Shown in pieces: positions 1 through 12,350 of a DNA stretch of 64,000 nucleotides. Below the pieces are notes generated by a model, which was given only the letters and a program-made list of their open reading frames with translations, made no database searches and was not told the DNA's origin. The translations under genes and the position numbers were made by a program. Source of the DNA: Crambe crambe (Eukaryota > Porifera > Demospongiae > Poecilosclerida > Crambeidae); NCBI GenBank assembly GCA_963924555.1, contig OZ004597.1, positions 2,250,404 through 2,314,403 of the forward strand, read 5' to 3'. Positions within the stretch are counted from its first letter, which is position 1, and every line of letters begins with the position of its first letter.

Positions 1-2
1 AC

Positions 3-1154
3 AAGACAGGTCCTGCAGCTATAAGCTCCACTTCTAACTCTGCTTCTACTAACAGACAGGACCTTTTACTTTTATCCGGTATTAACACAACAGGTATGAA
101 TCAGCAGGACGAAGACCTCTTTCCAGGTACCAATCCATCTAACTCAGGCTATGTCCATACCTTTGATGCTGAACTATCTTCAAACACACTTTCATTCAAT
201 GAGGAGACTAGCGTAGCTATATCAAAATCCTCTGACGTTGATATCCCATCAGTAGGGGAAGTAGCACAAGCTCTTACTGTACTTCAAAAGCTATTCAAAG
301 ATAGTAATGCCATGTCCCAGCTTCAACTAGCACTTCATTCTGAAGCTCGGAATTCAACACCAACCACACTACCTCTAACAATTACATCCAGTAATGAAGA
401 TCCACCCTCAGCTCAAACTCTTCATTGTCCTCAAAGCTCACAACAGCCCACCTCTTCTCAAGACCCACCATATCCTATCTCCTCCCAGAATCTCCCTCTT
501 CAAGATCCATATCCTGGTGCCATACCGCAATCATTTCCACTACCTGCATTAGCCAGTAATGAAATGCCTTCTCAAAACATAGCACCACAGGAAATAACCT
601 ATTCTGCGACAACCAGCAACCACTTAGACCCCAACTACTTCAAGAATTCAGCAGTCGATGCTGAATCAACTGACCTATTGAACCTACTCCAAGGAAGCTC
701 GGAAATCTCATCACAGTCGGCTGAATTCAACTTTGACTCAATCAGTACCCAAACTCCTCCTATCGATTTTGACTTTAACATTCAATTAGATCCCTTGTTC
801 CTTGAAAATTTGTCGATGGATAACACTTCAAACCCTGTCATCAACAGCACTGACACACCTAGTATTATTTCCAATGACTTTCCACTGCCACAGGGTAGAA
901 ATGAGTTCATGGATGTCGGCCATAACCAGGCATATCTGACAAATCCTTCTGAAAATGTGGGAAATCAAGAAATAGATGGTGATGTTGATGCTGGAAAGAA
1001 ACAAGACCAGGAATGTCAGACTGATTTGCTGCCAGCTTCCTGTTGTAGCTGGAAGGTGGATGGATGTGCATGTGAGGACCAAGAACCTTGCAATGTCTGT
1101 TGCAAATGCTGTACTTGTGGATCAGAGTGTAGATGCAATAGATCATCATGCTAA
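3..1154 (+). CDS. 3' end of a Ser/Pro/Gln-rich protein with a C-terminal cysteine cluster (MTF-1-like candidate)
   Basis: The frame is open from the window edge to TAA at 1152-1154, so this is the last exon or exons of a gene that starts upstream. About 330 residues are low-complexity, rich in Ser, Pro, Asn and Gln, with acidic patches, as in a transactivation region. The last ~45 residues hold a dense cysteine cluster (CCSW, GCAC, PCNVCCKCCTCG, ECRC). A metal-responsive C-terminal cysteine cluster behind a Ser/Pro-rich activation region is the layout of metal-regulatory transcription factor 1. The zinc fingers that would decide this lie outside the window. It could also be another copper- or zinc-binding regulator. 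An internal ATG at 96 is not needed, because the frame is open before it. Confidence 0.45.
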   Translation, partial: KTGPAAISSTSNSASTNRQDLLLLSGINTTGMNQQDEDLFPGTNPSNSGYVHTFDAELSSNTLSFNEETSVAISKSSDVDIPSVGEVAQALTVLQKLFKDSNAMSQLQLALHSEARNSTPTTLPLTITSSNEDPPSAQTLHCPQSSQQPTSSQDPPYPISSQNLPLQDPYPGAIPQSFPLPALASNEMPSQNIAPQEITYSATTSNHLDPNYFKNSAVDAESTDLLNLLQGSSEISSQSAEFNFDSISTQTPPIDFDFNIQLDPLFLENLSMDNTSNPVINSTDTPSIISNDFPLPQGRNEFMDVGHNQAYLTNPSENVGNQEIDGDVDAGKKQDQECQTDLLPASCCSWKVDGCACEDQEPCNVCCKCCTCGSECRCNRSSC

Positions 1155-1421
1155 ATTATTTGATTGCTGAATTTTTACTAATCATCCACTGCGCATGCGC
1201 AATTATAATCGCTCTGCGGTATAATTTTAGTGCGAAATGGTTTCAGTACTTAAACAGTTCTTCTGAAGCAATAGGACTTAAATTTTGCAGTTTCTAAGTA
1301 CACCTAGCTGGGTTATAAGTAACCAGTTTGCTGATAGCTTACTTAGCCTAAGGCAGTCAGCACCTTAGCTAGCTAATAAATATTATTAATCCAGCAAGCA
1401 GCTGCAGTGCAACTCTTAATC
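1155..1421. promoter_or_regulatory. Intergenic region and likely ANKRD6 promoter, with a perfect NRF1 palindrome
   Basis: The 267 bp between the upstream stop codon and the ANKRD6-like ATG contain TGCGCATGCGCA at 1190-1201, an exact match to the NRF1 consensus YGCGCAYGCGCR. The site lies about 220 bp before the ATG, where a TATA-less animal promoter would carry it. I see no clear TATA box. The region may also hold the 3'UTR of the upstream gene. Confidence 0.5.
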
Positions 1422-4400
1422 ATGAGTACGAGTCTATCTGAAAAGTTGATACTGGCCGCAAAGAAGGGACATGTGAGAGAAGTAAGGAGACTACTTGGAA
1501 GAGGAGCGCTGTTCACCAAAGACCAAGTGCGTTGAATGAATATCCTTTTGAAGGAGTTTGAACTGCTTTCAAATAATCTTTTGTTCTATACAGTATGGGA
1601 ACACAGCTCTCCACGAAGCTGCATGGAATGGAAATAAGGATGTTGTGAAAGCACTTTTGGGTGCTTACTGCTTTGTGGACAGCATCAATAACTCTGGATT
1701 TACACCTCTTCACTTAGCCAGTCAAAATGGTCATGCAAAGGTAGCCAAGACTCTGCTCAAGTGGAAAGCTGATCCCAGTCTTCTCAACCAGGTAGCTAGC
1801 AATACTGCAAGAAAGTTGTTAGCCAGCTGTAGCAGGATTGTATATTTCAATCAGTATCATTAATTATTTTTTTTTACAGTATGGAGAAACAGCTCTGCAC
1901 TTGGTTGCAAAATATAATCATGCCGGTGTCGTTAGTGCATTTGCTAGCTTCAAAATTCCAATGGATATCAGAGGAAAAGTAAGCCCAGACAATGAAATGC
2001 ATGAAATTAGGTGTAATCTTGATCGTTATACTGATAATTTTTTTTTTGTGTGTGTGTTCACAGGATGGGAACACTGCTCTGCATATTTCAGCCAAATTGG
2101 GAAACATTGAAGTGATGAAATCTCTACTCCATCATGGTGCTGACCCGACTACGACAAATATGGTAATTAAAAAACAACAGCAACAAAAAACGAAACCACT
2201 TGAGTCATGCAATTGCACGCCATGATAAATTTCTGGGAGAAAAAAACAACAAAAAAACAAAAACGTATTGCTTAATAATTATAGTCACTTTTCTTTCCAT
2301 TTACTCCATGCAGAAAGGAATAAGGGCACTTGACTGTGCAGAAGCTGGGAATTATAAGGAGTGTGTGAAGCTCATTCAGTCTGCTATTTTGGTAAGGCAT
2401 GCCACATTTACTCTTTATAACGTTTTAAAGTTATACAACTGAATCCTTGGTATGCTTGCGAAAGCATGGAATGGTATGTGATCAGGTGTCAGATGTTTGG
2501 AAGTGTGGAATGTGGCTGTGCATTGAAACAGCTGTAGAAGCTTCCTTTTCTCTTCGAGTGTAGGAAATATGTGATTTGCTGAAATGTCTTTGAGGTATAT
2601 GATACTGTTTAGATGGTGAGAGAGCATTTCACTTTCTGCCATGACTACGGCTGAAGTGATAAAATTTCAGAACTTTGAAAACCTTCAAGACACCACAAGT
2701 ACCACAAGAGTCGACCCAATCCTTGACTATGGACTTATCCAGTTTCAATTCCAGCCTAGATTTCCTGATTGTGGTAGATTGCAATAAAAATTGGGGGAGG
2801 TGGAGGAGAGATTTTCAGAAAATCATCATGATCTCTACATTATAGCAATTATCATTGGTCTGTCCATCAGTCTAAGGATTCTGGAATACTAATTGCACAT
2901 TGTGGCCTATCATGTTTAATAACTTGCTGAGATTCTGTGTCTTTGGATCAGTTTTATAGCCTAAGCAAATATTTATATAGAATAGAGTTCAATCAAAAGA
3001 ACTATGAATACAACAACAGTTCTTATCCATGCTCAAGTGTTGTCAGTTAGGTTTTTTTTTTTTTTCTTTTCTTTTTTTTTCAATACTGGTATTGCAAGCA
3101 GCCAGTGAGCACTGGTATCAATAGTGGTGGCAAATTGGAGGATATGGGGGTTTGAGGTGTCAAGGGTGATTAACTCGCAGTCTGGTATCATATTGCCTGA
3201 GGGGATTTGGGGGAGTCGTGTTTATAACAGACAGCAAACAAGTTTCCACAATGACATGCAGCCTCTCCTGCAAAGAACGATTGACCTCATTGCTATATTC
3301 ATGGCATGGTTTGCTCTTGAAAAACCAGCAATAGCCTAAATAAACCCTTTCTTTGTTTTCCAGTGAGTTTTGTGGTTAACCTGTTGCTCTTGTTTAGACT
3401 CCATTGATGAACTATTAATATTGTTAACAGTTGAGACTGATTTCTGTCACTTCAATTTGAACTCTCAATAGACAAGTTAGTACTTCTTTCAAAAGTGGAG
3501 AGAACGGGGGAAGTGGTTGAAGTGGTTACAAAGTGAGCCACTATTACCCCACTATTACCCCACTGTCTCCCCACAGACCCAATGGAATTAGCAAAGTGAT
3601 TATATTACATTACCTCGTGCAGTGGGTCAAATATTAAAAAATAAAATCAACAAAATGTCCAGCACATACACAAGTTTAATTCCAAGATTCTGAAACTTAG
3701 CTGTACATTAAAGTGGTAAATAAGAACCATGACTTATAATTTCCCCCTCCTTAACTGTGTGATAGAAATGGAAGCCCAAGCCCAGGAGGACAGCAGTGAG
3801 AACATCTTCTAATGAGCCCAGGAGGACAGCAGTGGGATCTACCTCTAATGACTATACCAACAGTGGCACTTCGCCTAAAGCCAGACAAAGGGCTGACACT
3901 TATTCCTCCAATAGCACTCCTTCAGACTCACCTGTAAGTATCTCTAGCTTAGGATAGTAAATGGGAATTATGAATTTTCTCTACTAGGTAAGTTGGCCTA
4001 TTTCAAGAATTTAGCACATGACCAACACACTGACACAGACTGATTGTACCCGATTGTACCCAAGTTGACATGATGTTAGCCAAAATTCCAGCCTGATACT
4101 GAAATATTTCTGGTCTAGTTCACTTTTATGTTCGAAGGGAGGGTTTGATATCTTGCAACATCAAAAGAATGGCCAGACAAGCAAACCTGTTTACCCTTAG
4201 GCCATGAACAATACCAATCATAATAAACTCTCTATCTGTTGCTCAAAAGCTTGGGGAGAAAATTGTTTCATTGAAATTTACCTATGAAAACACTGAAAAT
4301 AGTTGCATAAAATATGACTAACTGTTAACACATGTTGCTAAATTTATCTTTTCCTACACACATAGGCCTTTACACATAGCTATAGGCCTTTGACTGTTCT

Positions 4401-7400
4401 TTCAGCATGTATGAGCAACTATCTGGGAAATAACCTGGGTATTAGAATAGTACAATAATGTCCTGGCATTTCTATATATAGTCTTTTTTTCCTCCTGTAT
4501 GATACTTCTACTTCATCATAATCTTCCCCTTGTATCACCTGTATATGCTTCCCTCTTTGCAGGCTTCTAAATCACACAAGGTTAAGACTAAGAGTGGAAC
4601 CAGCTTCAAACAGTACATCACTTCCAGAGAAAGAAAGTAAGTGATACAAGTGTGGTACAACACACAACACAGGTGTTGGAAGCAAGATTTATTATCCACA
4701 AGTACATGCGGCTTTACCATCACATGAAACAACCATGCCCTTTTTGGTCAGGCCCGAATTTGAAATGTAATCCCACAGACCATTGAAGCTCTATATTCGA
4801 GCCTCTTTCTTTTGTTTTTGATTGATAGCTACTTAATAATTAACCTTGTTTCCCCCAAAATATTGGTCAGGCCTGGGCCAGGCCTAACCTGTTCCACCAC
4901 CTATGGAGTGTACAAAACCAGTCAGCTACTTCCAATCCAAAAACCAATGATTTGTTTCCTATACCAAATTCTGTACCAGACCAGTCATATCAAACAAACC
5001 AATTTGTTTTTCTCCTTTTTACCTAAATCAGTGATATTATACAAAGCCAAGTTCGTTTTCGAAGTTGGAATAAATGACTGGACAACTCTAGACCAACTTA
5101 CTGCCACATTAAGCACCAAACTGGAATGGGTAATGCCATGTAGCCATCCCTTCTGGCAAATACCAGAACAAATTAGCCATCATGTTAATAATGTAGTGGA
5201 CAGTGATCCACCCTATCAATTATGCATTTTCTACCTACTTGACTTCTCTGGAATACATGGTACATAATATATGTTTTTGTCTATTCGCTCTCACAGACTT
5301 CGCAAAGGCTATTTCTCTCAAGATGAATGTTATCAACCACCGGTAAATTAATAGATAAGAGGTTGGAGGGAAGGGGGGATAATTTTCCCAGCACACATTT
5401 CAGGCCACCATTGCTGATAGCTATGACCTGATGTAAATTTTATGACCTGTTTATTAGGTCTAAAATCACTTACAATCGAAATCTTCCCAAAACTGTTATC
5501 TAACTACACACATCTTTTATCACATTAATGGAAACACTGATAAGAGAGTCTGTTAGACTAATTCATGGAACTGGTCCTTGAAGGGAATAACAGGCTTGTT
5601 TTTAATTCAAAAGAGAAGTCATTAGGACCCAAGAGTTTCTTGAATGTACACAATGAACATATCCGGAGGTCAACAGTAGAGACTGGGAGGGGTGAGAATA
5701 AGGAAGTTGAATTAAATACCAGACATGCCAAATTAGAAATCAACAAATACTTCATTTGGTTGATCATATTCTTATATTTACTTGCATATTAGGCTAACCG
5801 AAACCCCCATTAGTTTCAACTGACCTCATTCATTTAATGCACATTTTGCAATTTCATTAGTGCTGCTGTTGTGGACGTGGGGAGCTTGGGTAGGGTTGGA
5901 TTCAGGGTGGGATGGCTATTTTGGGGTTTAATGGCTTCTGCTGTAGCTATCACTGTTAGTGTATAAGCCAATACACACCTATCTCCAGTGCACCTATGGA
6001 AAAACTTCAGCTCTTAATAGGATGAACTTCTCTTATAATAAACAATACAAAAAAACCTCCCTAATAGTATTAGGTGCATTTTTGCTAATAAACCTCTGAA
6101 GAGTTGAAATCACTCTAATAAGGAAAATAATTGCTGGTCCAGAGGTTCCACTGTAACCATAGTAATATTTCATGTATTATTGTTATGATGCTACTTTATT
6201 ATATATATTTTTAGGGCACGGATTTTCCCTATTTCTCGGCTAGTCAGGAAGTTCCCAGTAGCTTTTCGTACGGATCTAGAGGAGGGGAAGGAGGTATGCT
6301 GGGACAAAGTCAAAGTACCTCCCCAGTCCATAATAAAAGTGCCAGTATTGACCAGCTGCTTAATGAGATTGAGAGGGAGTACAACAGCCCGAGTTACAGG
6401 TGAGGGAGAGAGAACTTGGTGACTGAAAAAGAGAAAAGCCTAATACAATTATGGCATTATGTCAAGGAGGAAATGTAATTTTCCAAGTCATGTGGACCCC
6501 ATGTAATTTCCTGTGACATTATGGTGTTATGTCATAGGAGGAAATGTAATTTCCAAGTCATGTGACATGTCTTATAATGATGATGTAATTTCCTGTGATA
6601 TTATCATTGTGGGTGTTTTGGTTTGTAGATATGCACCACCTCAAGATCAACAAAAAGAGTTCATCACTCCCTATGCTGAAATCAGGCAGCTGGATCCACC
6701 ACACTCCCGTTTGACGGGACCTTCACACCTGTCCAGGGATCGTGCCCCTGTCCCACTAAACGGCAAACCATTGCCTGGATTCTCCCTCTCCCAAGATGGC
6801 AACTTCCCTGACAACTATGACTTCCTACCACCATCGTCTTCCTCATTCTCATCAAGTCAGGACTATGATAATCACAAGCTGAAATCCTATCAAAACCCCA
6901 CCCACAACTCCTCCCATTCTGCTCAGAACCTCAGTCACATCTCCTATTCCACCCCTCGTCCTTCCAACCTCCAGTCCAGCGTCAACAAGAACCATTCACA
7001 CATTCACAACTCTGGACACAGACACCATATCCACAGGGGAAGAGATAAGCCGCTGTCTCTCAAACTAAACAAGTCTCCATCAAGATCTCCTCGAAAGTCC
7101 CCCTCGAAATCTCCCTGTAGGTCCACTTCACATTCCCCGAGGAGAGAGAGGGGGATGCCAGAGGATATGGACACATACGTCTACATGGCTCCACTCTCGG
7201 ACTTTGAGAGGAGAGGTGGGAAGGAGTCAGAAATTGAGTCATGCAGTGAAGTGAGGTAAGATTCAATGAACACAGACTACACATGACACATTGTACTGTC
7301 TGTAGTGGTACATCACATGACAGATTACACTATAGTACAGTACATGAGAAATATGACTCGGGAGCATTTTGATTAGTAGTGGTATATGATGCCATGAGCT

Positions 7401-10400
7401 ATATTGTGCCTGGAGCAATGTATGACACAAGGCAATGATAATCTATAGTAGTGTATTTTTCCTTCCAACTCTATTGATTGTCCAATTCTGGGCTCATTTT
7501 TTAGCAATACAGTGTTTAGTAATTATCCTATTCCACTTGAAAGGAATATTGACCAATTGGTGATTGAGCTGTAACGATTGATAAATTGCCTCCCCAAAAA
7601 AAAAAAAAAAAAAGCCTCCCAGTAACAAACAGACTACCCAGTAAACACTTTTGATGGTCCTATAATATGATATTACAGATTTTAAGGTGGTTTCTTTCTC
7701 CCTAGCATTCAACTGAAAGATGTTTCTTCTTGTTCGGAAGCGTCTTCAATCAACGGCAGTGAGTGTGGCAGTAGGAATTCCAAAAAAGGTATGCATGTTA
7801 GCCTCAAGTCAAGCACAAAATCACTCGTCTGATTCGAAATTTAATCTCCTGAACTGAACCAATGAAAAGAAAAACAACAACAATAACAAAAAAACAATGA
7901 GAGTTGAACCCTTCTAATTCATCTCTCCTCAAAAAACTCTATATAGACTCCGAATTGGTGTTCTGATCAGAGACATCCTCGATTTAGGATTGAATCTCAG
8001 CAATAGGTTTGAAGTGTTAGGTTATTTGACTCAATTGCTAAGTATGGGAGTAAACAGCCATGACCAATGGGGGCAGCCAAGTCGTCTGGAGGATTATAGC
8101 CGCCTCATACCTGAGATGCTAGCTTATTAAGGACAAATTCATTTTTACGCATGTTGCATAGTTTTGAACCCATTTTCTGCTTGCTGTGTCTAATATAACA
8201 CACACTGCATATTATAGATAGAAATCTTATAGGCAGAGAATAGAAACTTATTTTTTATCTGCTTCTATTATGTAGTTAGCAGTAGCTAGCATTCCAAACT
8301 CCTTTGTCTGTTGAAGCTAGAGGTTTTGATAATGGGAATCATGTACATATACTCGCATTGACTTGATATTCACCACATTCACAGCTGTCATCTGCAACTC
8401 ACCAATGCATGCAGACAGAAAGCACGAACCAAACTCGTCACTTGAGCCCATCAAAGGGATTCTATCACAGGTAACTAAGATACCACTTCCAAGAGTTTAT
8501 AAATTGAATGTGATAAATAATTGTATGTATGTAACACATCTTACTTGGGTGCATGCGTGGATGAGCAGACAGACACTTGATACCTTGGCTACTGCAAGTG
8601 TAAAAGGAAGTGTGTGCTTGTGATGCTCTCTCAGAGAGAGAGAGATCAATTTACTTCATTTCGCTTGAAAGGGCTAGTGCCTGTTAATTTGCAATCATAA
8701 AAGTTTTTCTGGCTTGAGAGAGAGCAGGAGATTTTTATTTATTTATTTTTCATGTGAGAAAGGAATGATTCCAGGCATGTATAGGTCACCGGTGCATATG
8801 ATCAGTAGCCTAGAGGAGATTACAGATAAGAGTTCCGATTTGTTAACTTGCACTATTATTATGATCTTGAAAGTACAGTATTTTTTATTAATAAGCAACA
8901 GAGAGTATAAACTCTGGAAAGAGGAAATTGGAACACTGAACTGATAGGGGCAGGCGAGGAATTTTGATGTTAGCCTTGCAGTTTTCATTGTCCCCTCTGT
9001 GTATACCAGCTGCCTCAGTATTTTGGGAATATAAAAAGACAAACAGAAGTTGTTTTAGTCAAACAGGTGTGTCTATTATGGCCAAACACTGATTCCTCTT
9101 TATTGACACAATCACAATATTTTCCAACTACCAGCTACTCTTGGAAATATGCTAGCAGCGTCGTTATTTGAATTAATTCCTATGAATCATACTCCGAGCC
9201 AACATTATTAGGGTTATTTGAGTGTATACACTGACATGTAGACAGCAACATAACAAAGAATTAGCACACTATAATAGAATTATTTCATTCACATGGCAAA
9301 ATGGTTGTACTTTATACTACTAGGGCAATGTACAACATTTGAGTCACAGCAAGCGAGCGAGCAAGTATTCCTATATAGGCTTTCTATTCATTTGTACTTT
9401 CAACTCCTTAGAAGATTTCGTATATGTAAGTGGCAGGCAGCTGCATACATAGGTAGAAAACTGTAATGCTTACCTCAAAGCACTTAGATAAACCTAGTGC
9501 CTACAAGCCAATAAGCCTTGTGCATGTGCCTGCTGCCTAACCACAAAGCACTTAGATATAGTGCCTACAATCCAGATAAGCCTAGCCCTACTATCCACCA
9601 TGCTATAAACAAAGTGATGTAGAAATCAATCAAGCAATTACAATTGGAGCATGGCATAAGCTTAAATGCACGCCACAGGGCGCTACTATTGCACGACACA
9701 GACACGTATGTACGCCTGGGGCATTTTGGAGTGTAGACCTAGATATTAGCCTCGTACCCAGGCCTTATTATTGAAATAAGGGCCTGGTACCCACTGTTTG
9801 CGCGTGCGCGACCCCAGCATCTATGAATATCATTATAATGTGCCGATGACGATGTAGAGTGGGCGGTACTAATTAGATGACTCGATCTTTGCCGTAGGAA
9901 CAAGACTCTGTAGCAAAGTTCTCCTTGGAAGCAGACTTTAAAGAGATGATTATGGAGGGTTCACACACTTCTTTCTCAGTCCTCTGACCTGATCCTCCAT
10001 CCGGACCAAGAACTGTGCTTCTCTTCCCAGCTAGCTAGCTACTACTTCTTTTTTCTTATTACGAATCTCGCGCGGCCAGACCTTACTGAGACTAATAGAA
10101 GTTCTGGTGGTCCACTACAAACGGCAGAACTTGGCTCTTTCCAGTCGGCAGTCAGACGTACAAATACTTCGTTTTTTAAACAGACCTGATGGGCCAGGCT
10201 CTGTTCCTCTACACTATGTTCTACATAAGGCAAGCCCGACGTCTCCAAGGGAAAGCGACGGCGTCAGAAAAACAAGTAACTATCGTTTGTAGCCGACCTT
10301 ATCGGTAGCTGGAGCTGGAGAAGCACCTTCCACTGTTCTAACTATCAGCCGTCATAGAAACAAGGCCCCGCCCAATTATTGTGACGTTTACGTATCCTAA

Positions 10401-12082
10401 AATTTTCCGAAAGTGCACAAATTCACGGAAAAGCGTGAAAAACCAGCACATGCGCAAACAGTGGATACCAGGCCCTTATTTTAATAAGGCCTGGGGACGA
10501 GGCTAACCTAGATATATAATATATATTTAAAATTTCAATGAGTCATGACCTGAGAGTCAGCTCCCTTGCTGTAATCATAGCTTTAAGTGAATTATCTAGT
10601 TGATCAAGCAAGGATACAGGAGCTGAGTGATCTCCTGGACTTGGTTCTTGAGAATAATAATTGGTGTTAATTAAGTTCTGACATGGACCCCTCTTGCATG
10701 TCATTTGGCATGTGTTGATGCAGCCAGTAAGGCAGGACATGAACCTTGCTTTTTACGTCCTGCTACTGTAGCTTGAAGGCTTTTTCAGTAGCCTTCAGCC
10801 TTCGCAGCCTTCAGCTGGACTTCCATTGTTGTTTTGCTTACCGCTTAGTGACCTTTAACCTTCCTAGACTCTCCCAAACCCAATTATTTGTCACAATGTA
10901 GTAATGATAACTGATGGTTCTTTTCGGCTAGAAAATACCATGTCAAATAGTTGTTCTGGTCAGACTCTAATAGCTACAATGTCTCCTGCTCCATCCCATG
11001 GCTGTCTGACTTATTCTTTCTAGCTCACTAAGTAAGTAAACAGTTGCCCATGGTCCCTGTTCAATCCACATCTCATTGAGTATTGAATTGAAGTCTTTTG
11101 TCTGATCATTCTATTGCACTAAGTAATGGGGATTCTCCATGTACAATTCATATTCCATTGAACCTTGACCTAGCATATTAAAAACACTGATTATTTGATA
11201 TAAATGTTCTCTTTACAGTCATCAGCCACTGAGAATGACAAGTCTCAACTTGAAATGTACCTCCAGGATGAACTGGAGACAATGCGCCAAGCCTTCCAGA
11301 TCCGTCTTGGCCAGATGGAGAAACGCTACCAGAGACAGCTGGTGGAGCAGAAAAAACACCTGGCCCTCAACGCACCAGCCTCTACAGTCCTTGTAAAAAA
11401 ATCTTCTTCCATTTCTCCTCACCAGACCAACTCCAGCAAGCGCCGAAACAGCTGGCACAGCTACATCCCCTCTGAACAAGAACTGGACAAATTGGCTCAA
11501 CCAGACGAGCCCCGTAGTGGGTCTTCCATGGGGATCGACTCGGACCACAGTGTTGAAGGAAGCGATACAGAATTCCAAACAGAAGAGTGGACAGAAAGTG
11601 ACACAACAAGAAGAAATACTTTCAATGGTGGCTATAGCTCTGTGGATTCTGGTTTCAACGAGCTACCCGAGAGCATGAGAGGTCAGCAGTCAGGACAGGA
11701 ACAACCCATATATTCCACACCGACAAAGACTAAGGAAGGACTTAAAGGTGGAGCGAGATCTTGGAACGAAGGCACCAAGGAAGGAATCGAGTTTCCACAC
11801 TTGTCTCCCGTCAATGGTGAACTGAGTAAGGATGAAGTTGGTGCTATTGATGAGGAATCCAAGAAACTAATTCAGCATAAGATTGACGAGTATAGAAAGA
11901 AGATGATGAGATACTTTCAGGAAAAATCAGAAGCTCAAATAAGTATCATTGAGGAGAAGTACCAGAAACAGATGGATGAAGTGAAGAGGAAGTACGATGA
12001 GAAAGCCACAGAGAAACTGTCACACCTGACCACCAGGATTAAAGGCCTTGAAAACATGCTGGACGTTCAGACTCTAGTGTAG
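1422..12082 (+). CDS. ANKRD6: Diversin-like protein: N-terminal ankyrin repeats, disordered middle, C-terminal coiled coils
   Basis: Thirteen exons join in frame to 903 residues: 1422-1526, 1594-1791, 1880-1978, 2064-2162, 2314-2391, 3766-3933, 4563-4636, 5297-5342, 6215-6399, 6629-7255, 7706-7788, 8385-8470, 11219-12082. Residues 1-193 form ankyrin repeats, starting LSEKLILAAKKG and including GNTALHEAAWNG and GETALHLVAKYNH, both close to diversin repeats; the first five exons are phase 0. Residues ~194-616 are Ser/Pro-rich. Exon 6 carries an internal duplication (PRRTAV twice). Residues ~624-664 (RLGQMEKRYQRQ) and the last ~75 residues are coiled coil, as in ANKRD6. Diversin/Diego acts at the membrane in planar cell polarity and in beta-catenin degradation, downstream of Frizzled/Dishevelled (family knowledge). 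Fewer repeats are present than I recall for vertebrates; an exon could be hidden in the 2392-3765 intron, where I found none. Intron 12 (8471-11218) hosts a transposon. Confidence 0.8.
9747..10505. mobile_element. 759-bp non-autonomous DNA transposon (TAGCCTCG family) with 10-bp target duplication
   Basis: The ends are inverted: TAGCCTCGTACCCAGGCC at the left and a close complement ending CGAGGCTA at the right. Subterminal inverted blocks (GGGCCTGGTACCCACTG) are also present, so each ~55-bp end folds back on the other. ACCTAGATAT is repeated directly at 9737-9746 and 10506-10515. Duplications of 9-10 bp with folding ends suggest a Mutator-like MITE. There is no coding capacity. It sits inside intron 12 of the ANKRD6-like gene. 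Confidence 0.8.
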
Positions 12083-12350
12083 CAAGACGTATAGTTTGCA
12101 ACAATTATCTCCCATAGCACATCCATACTGCTGTTGATTAAGTGTGAAACATAATTCGTGTTATTTCTTTGTGTCATTTACTCTGCCATGAATTATTCAT
12201 GAGTGCATAAAATATTCCTTTTTGAAACCATTTTGACAGAAAAAATATTATTTTAAAACCATAGAAATGTACGTGAGAGAAAAGGTATAAAGTCACATGA
12301 CTGTAGCTATGGTTATGAGATAGTCACATGACTGTAGCATGTCAGTTAAG

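Noticed and set aside
2415..3339. Short frames between ANKRD6 exons 5 and 6
   Set aside because: Intronic; none offers an ankyrin repeat with flanking AG/GT at phase 0.
4812..5267. 151-codon plus-strand frame
   Set aside because: Lies in an ANKRD6 intron, has no recognisable domain and no matching splice context.
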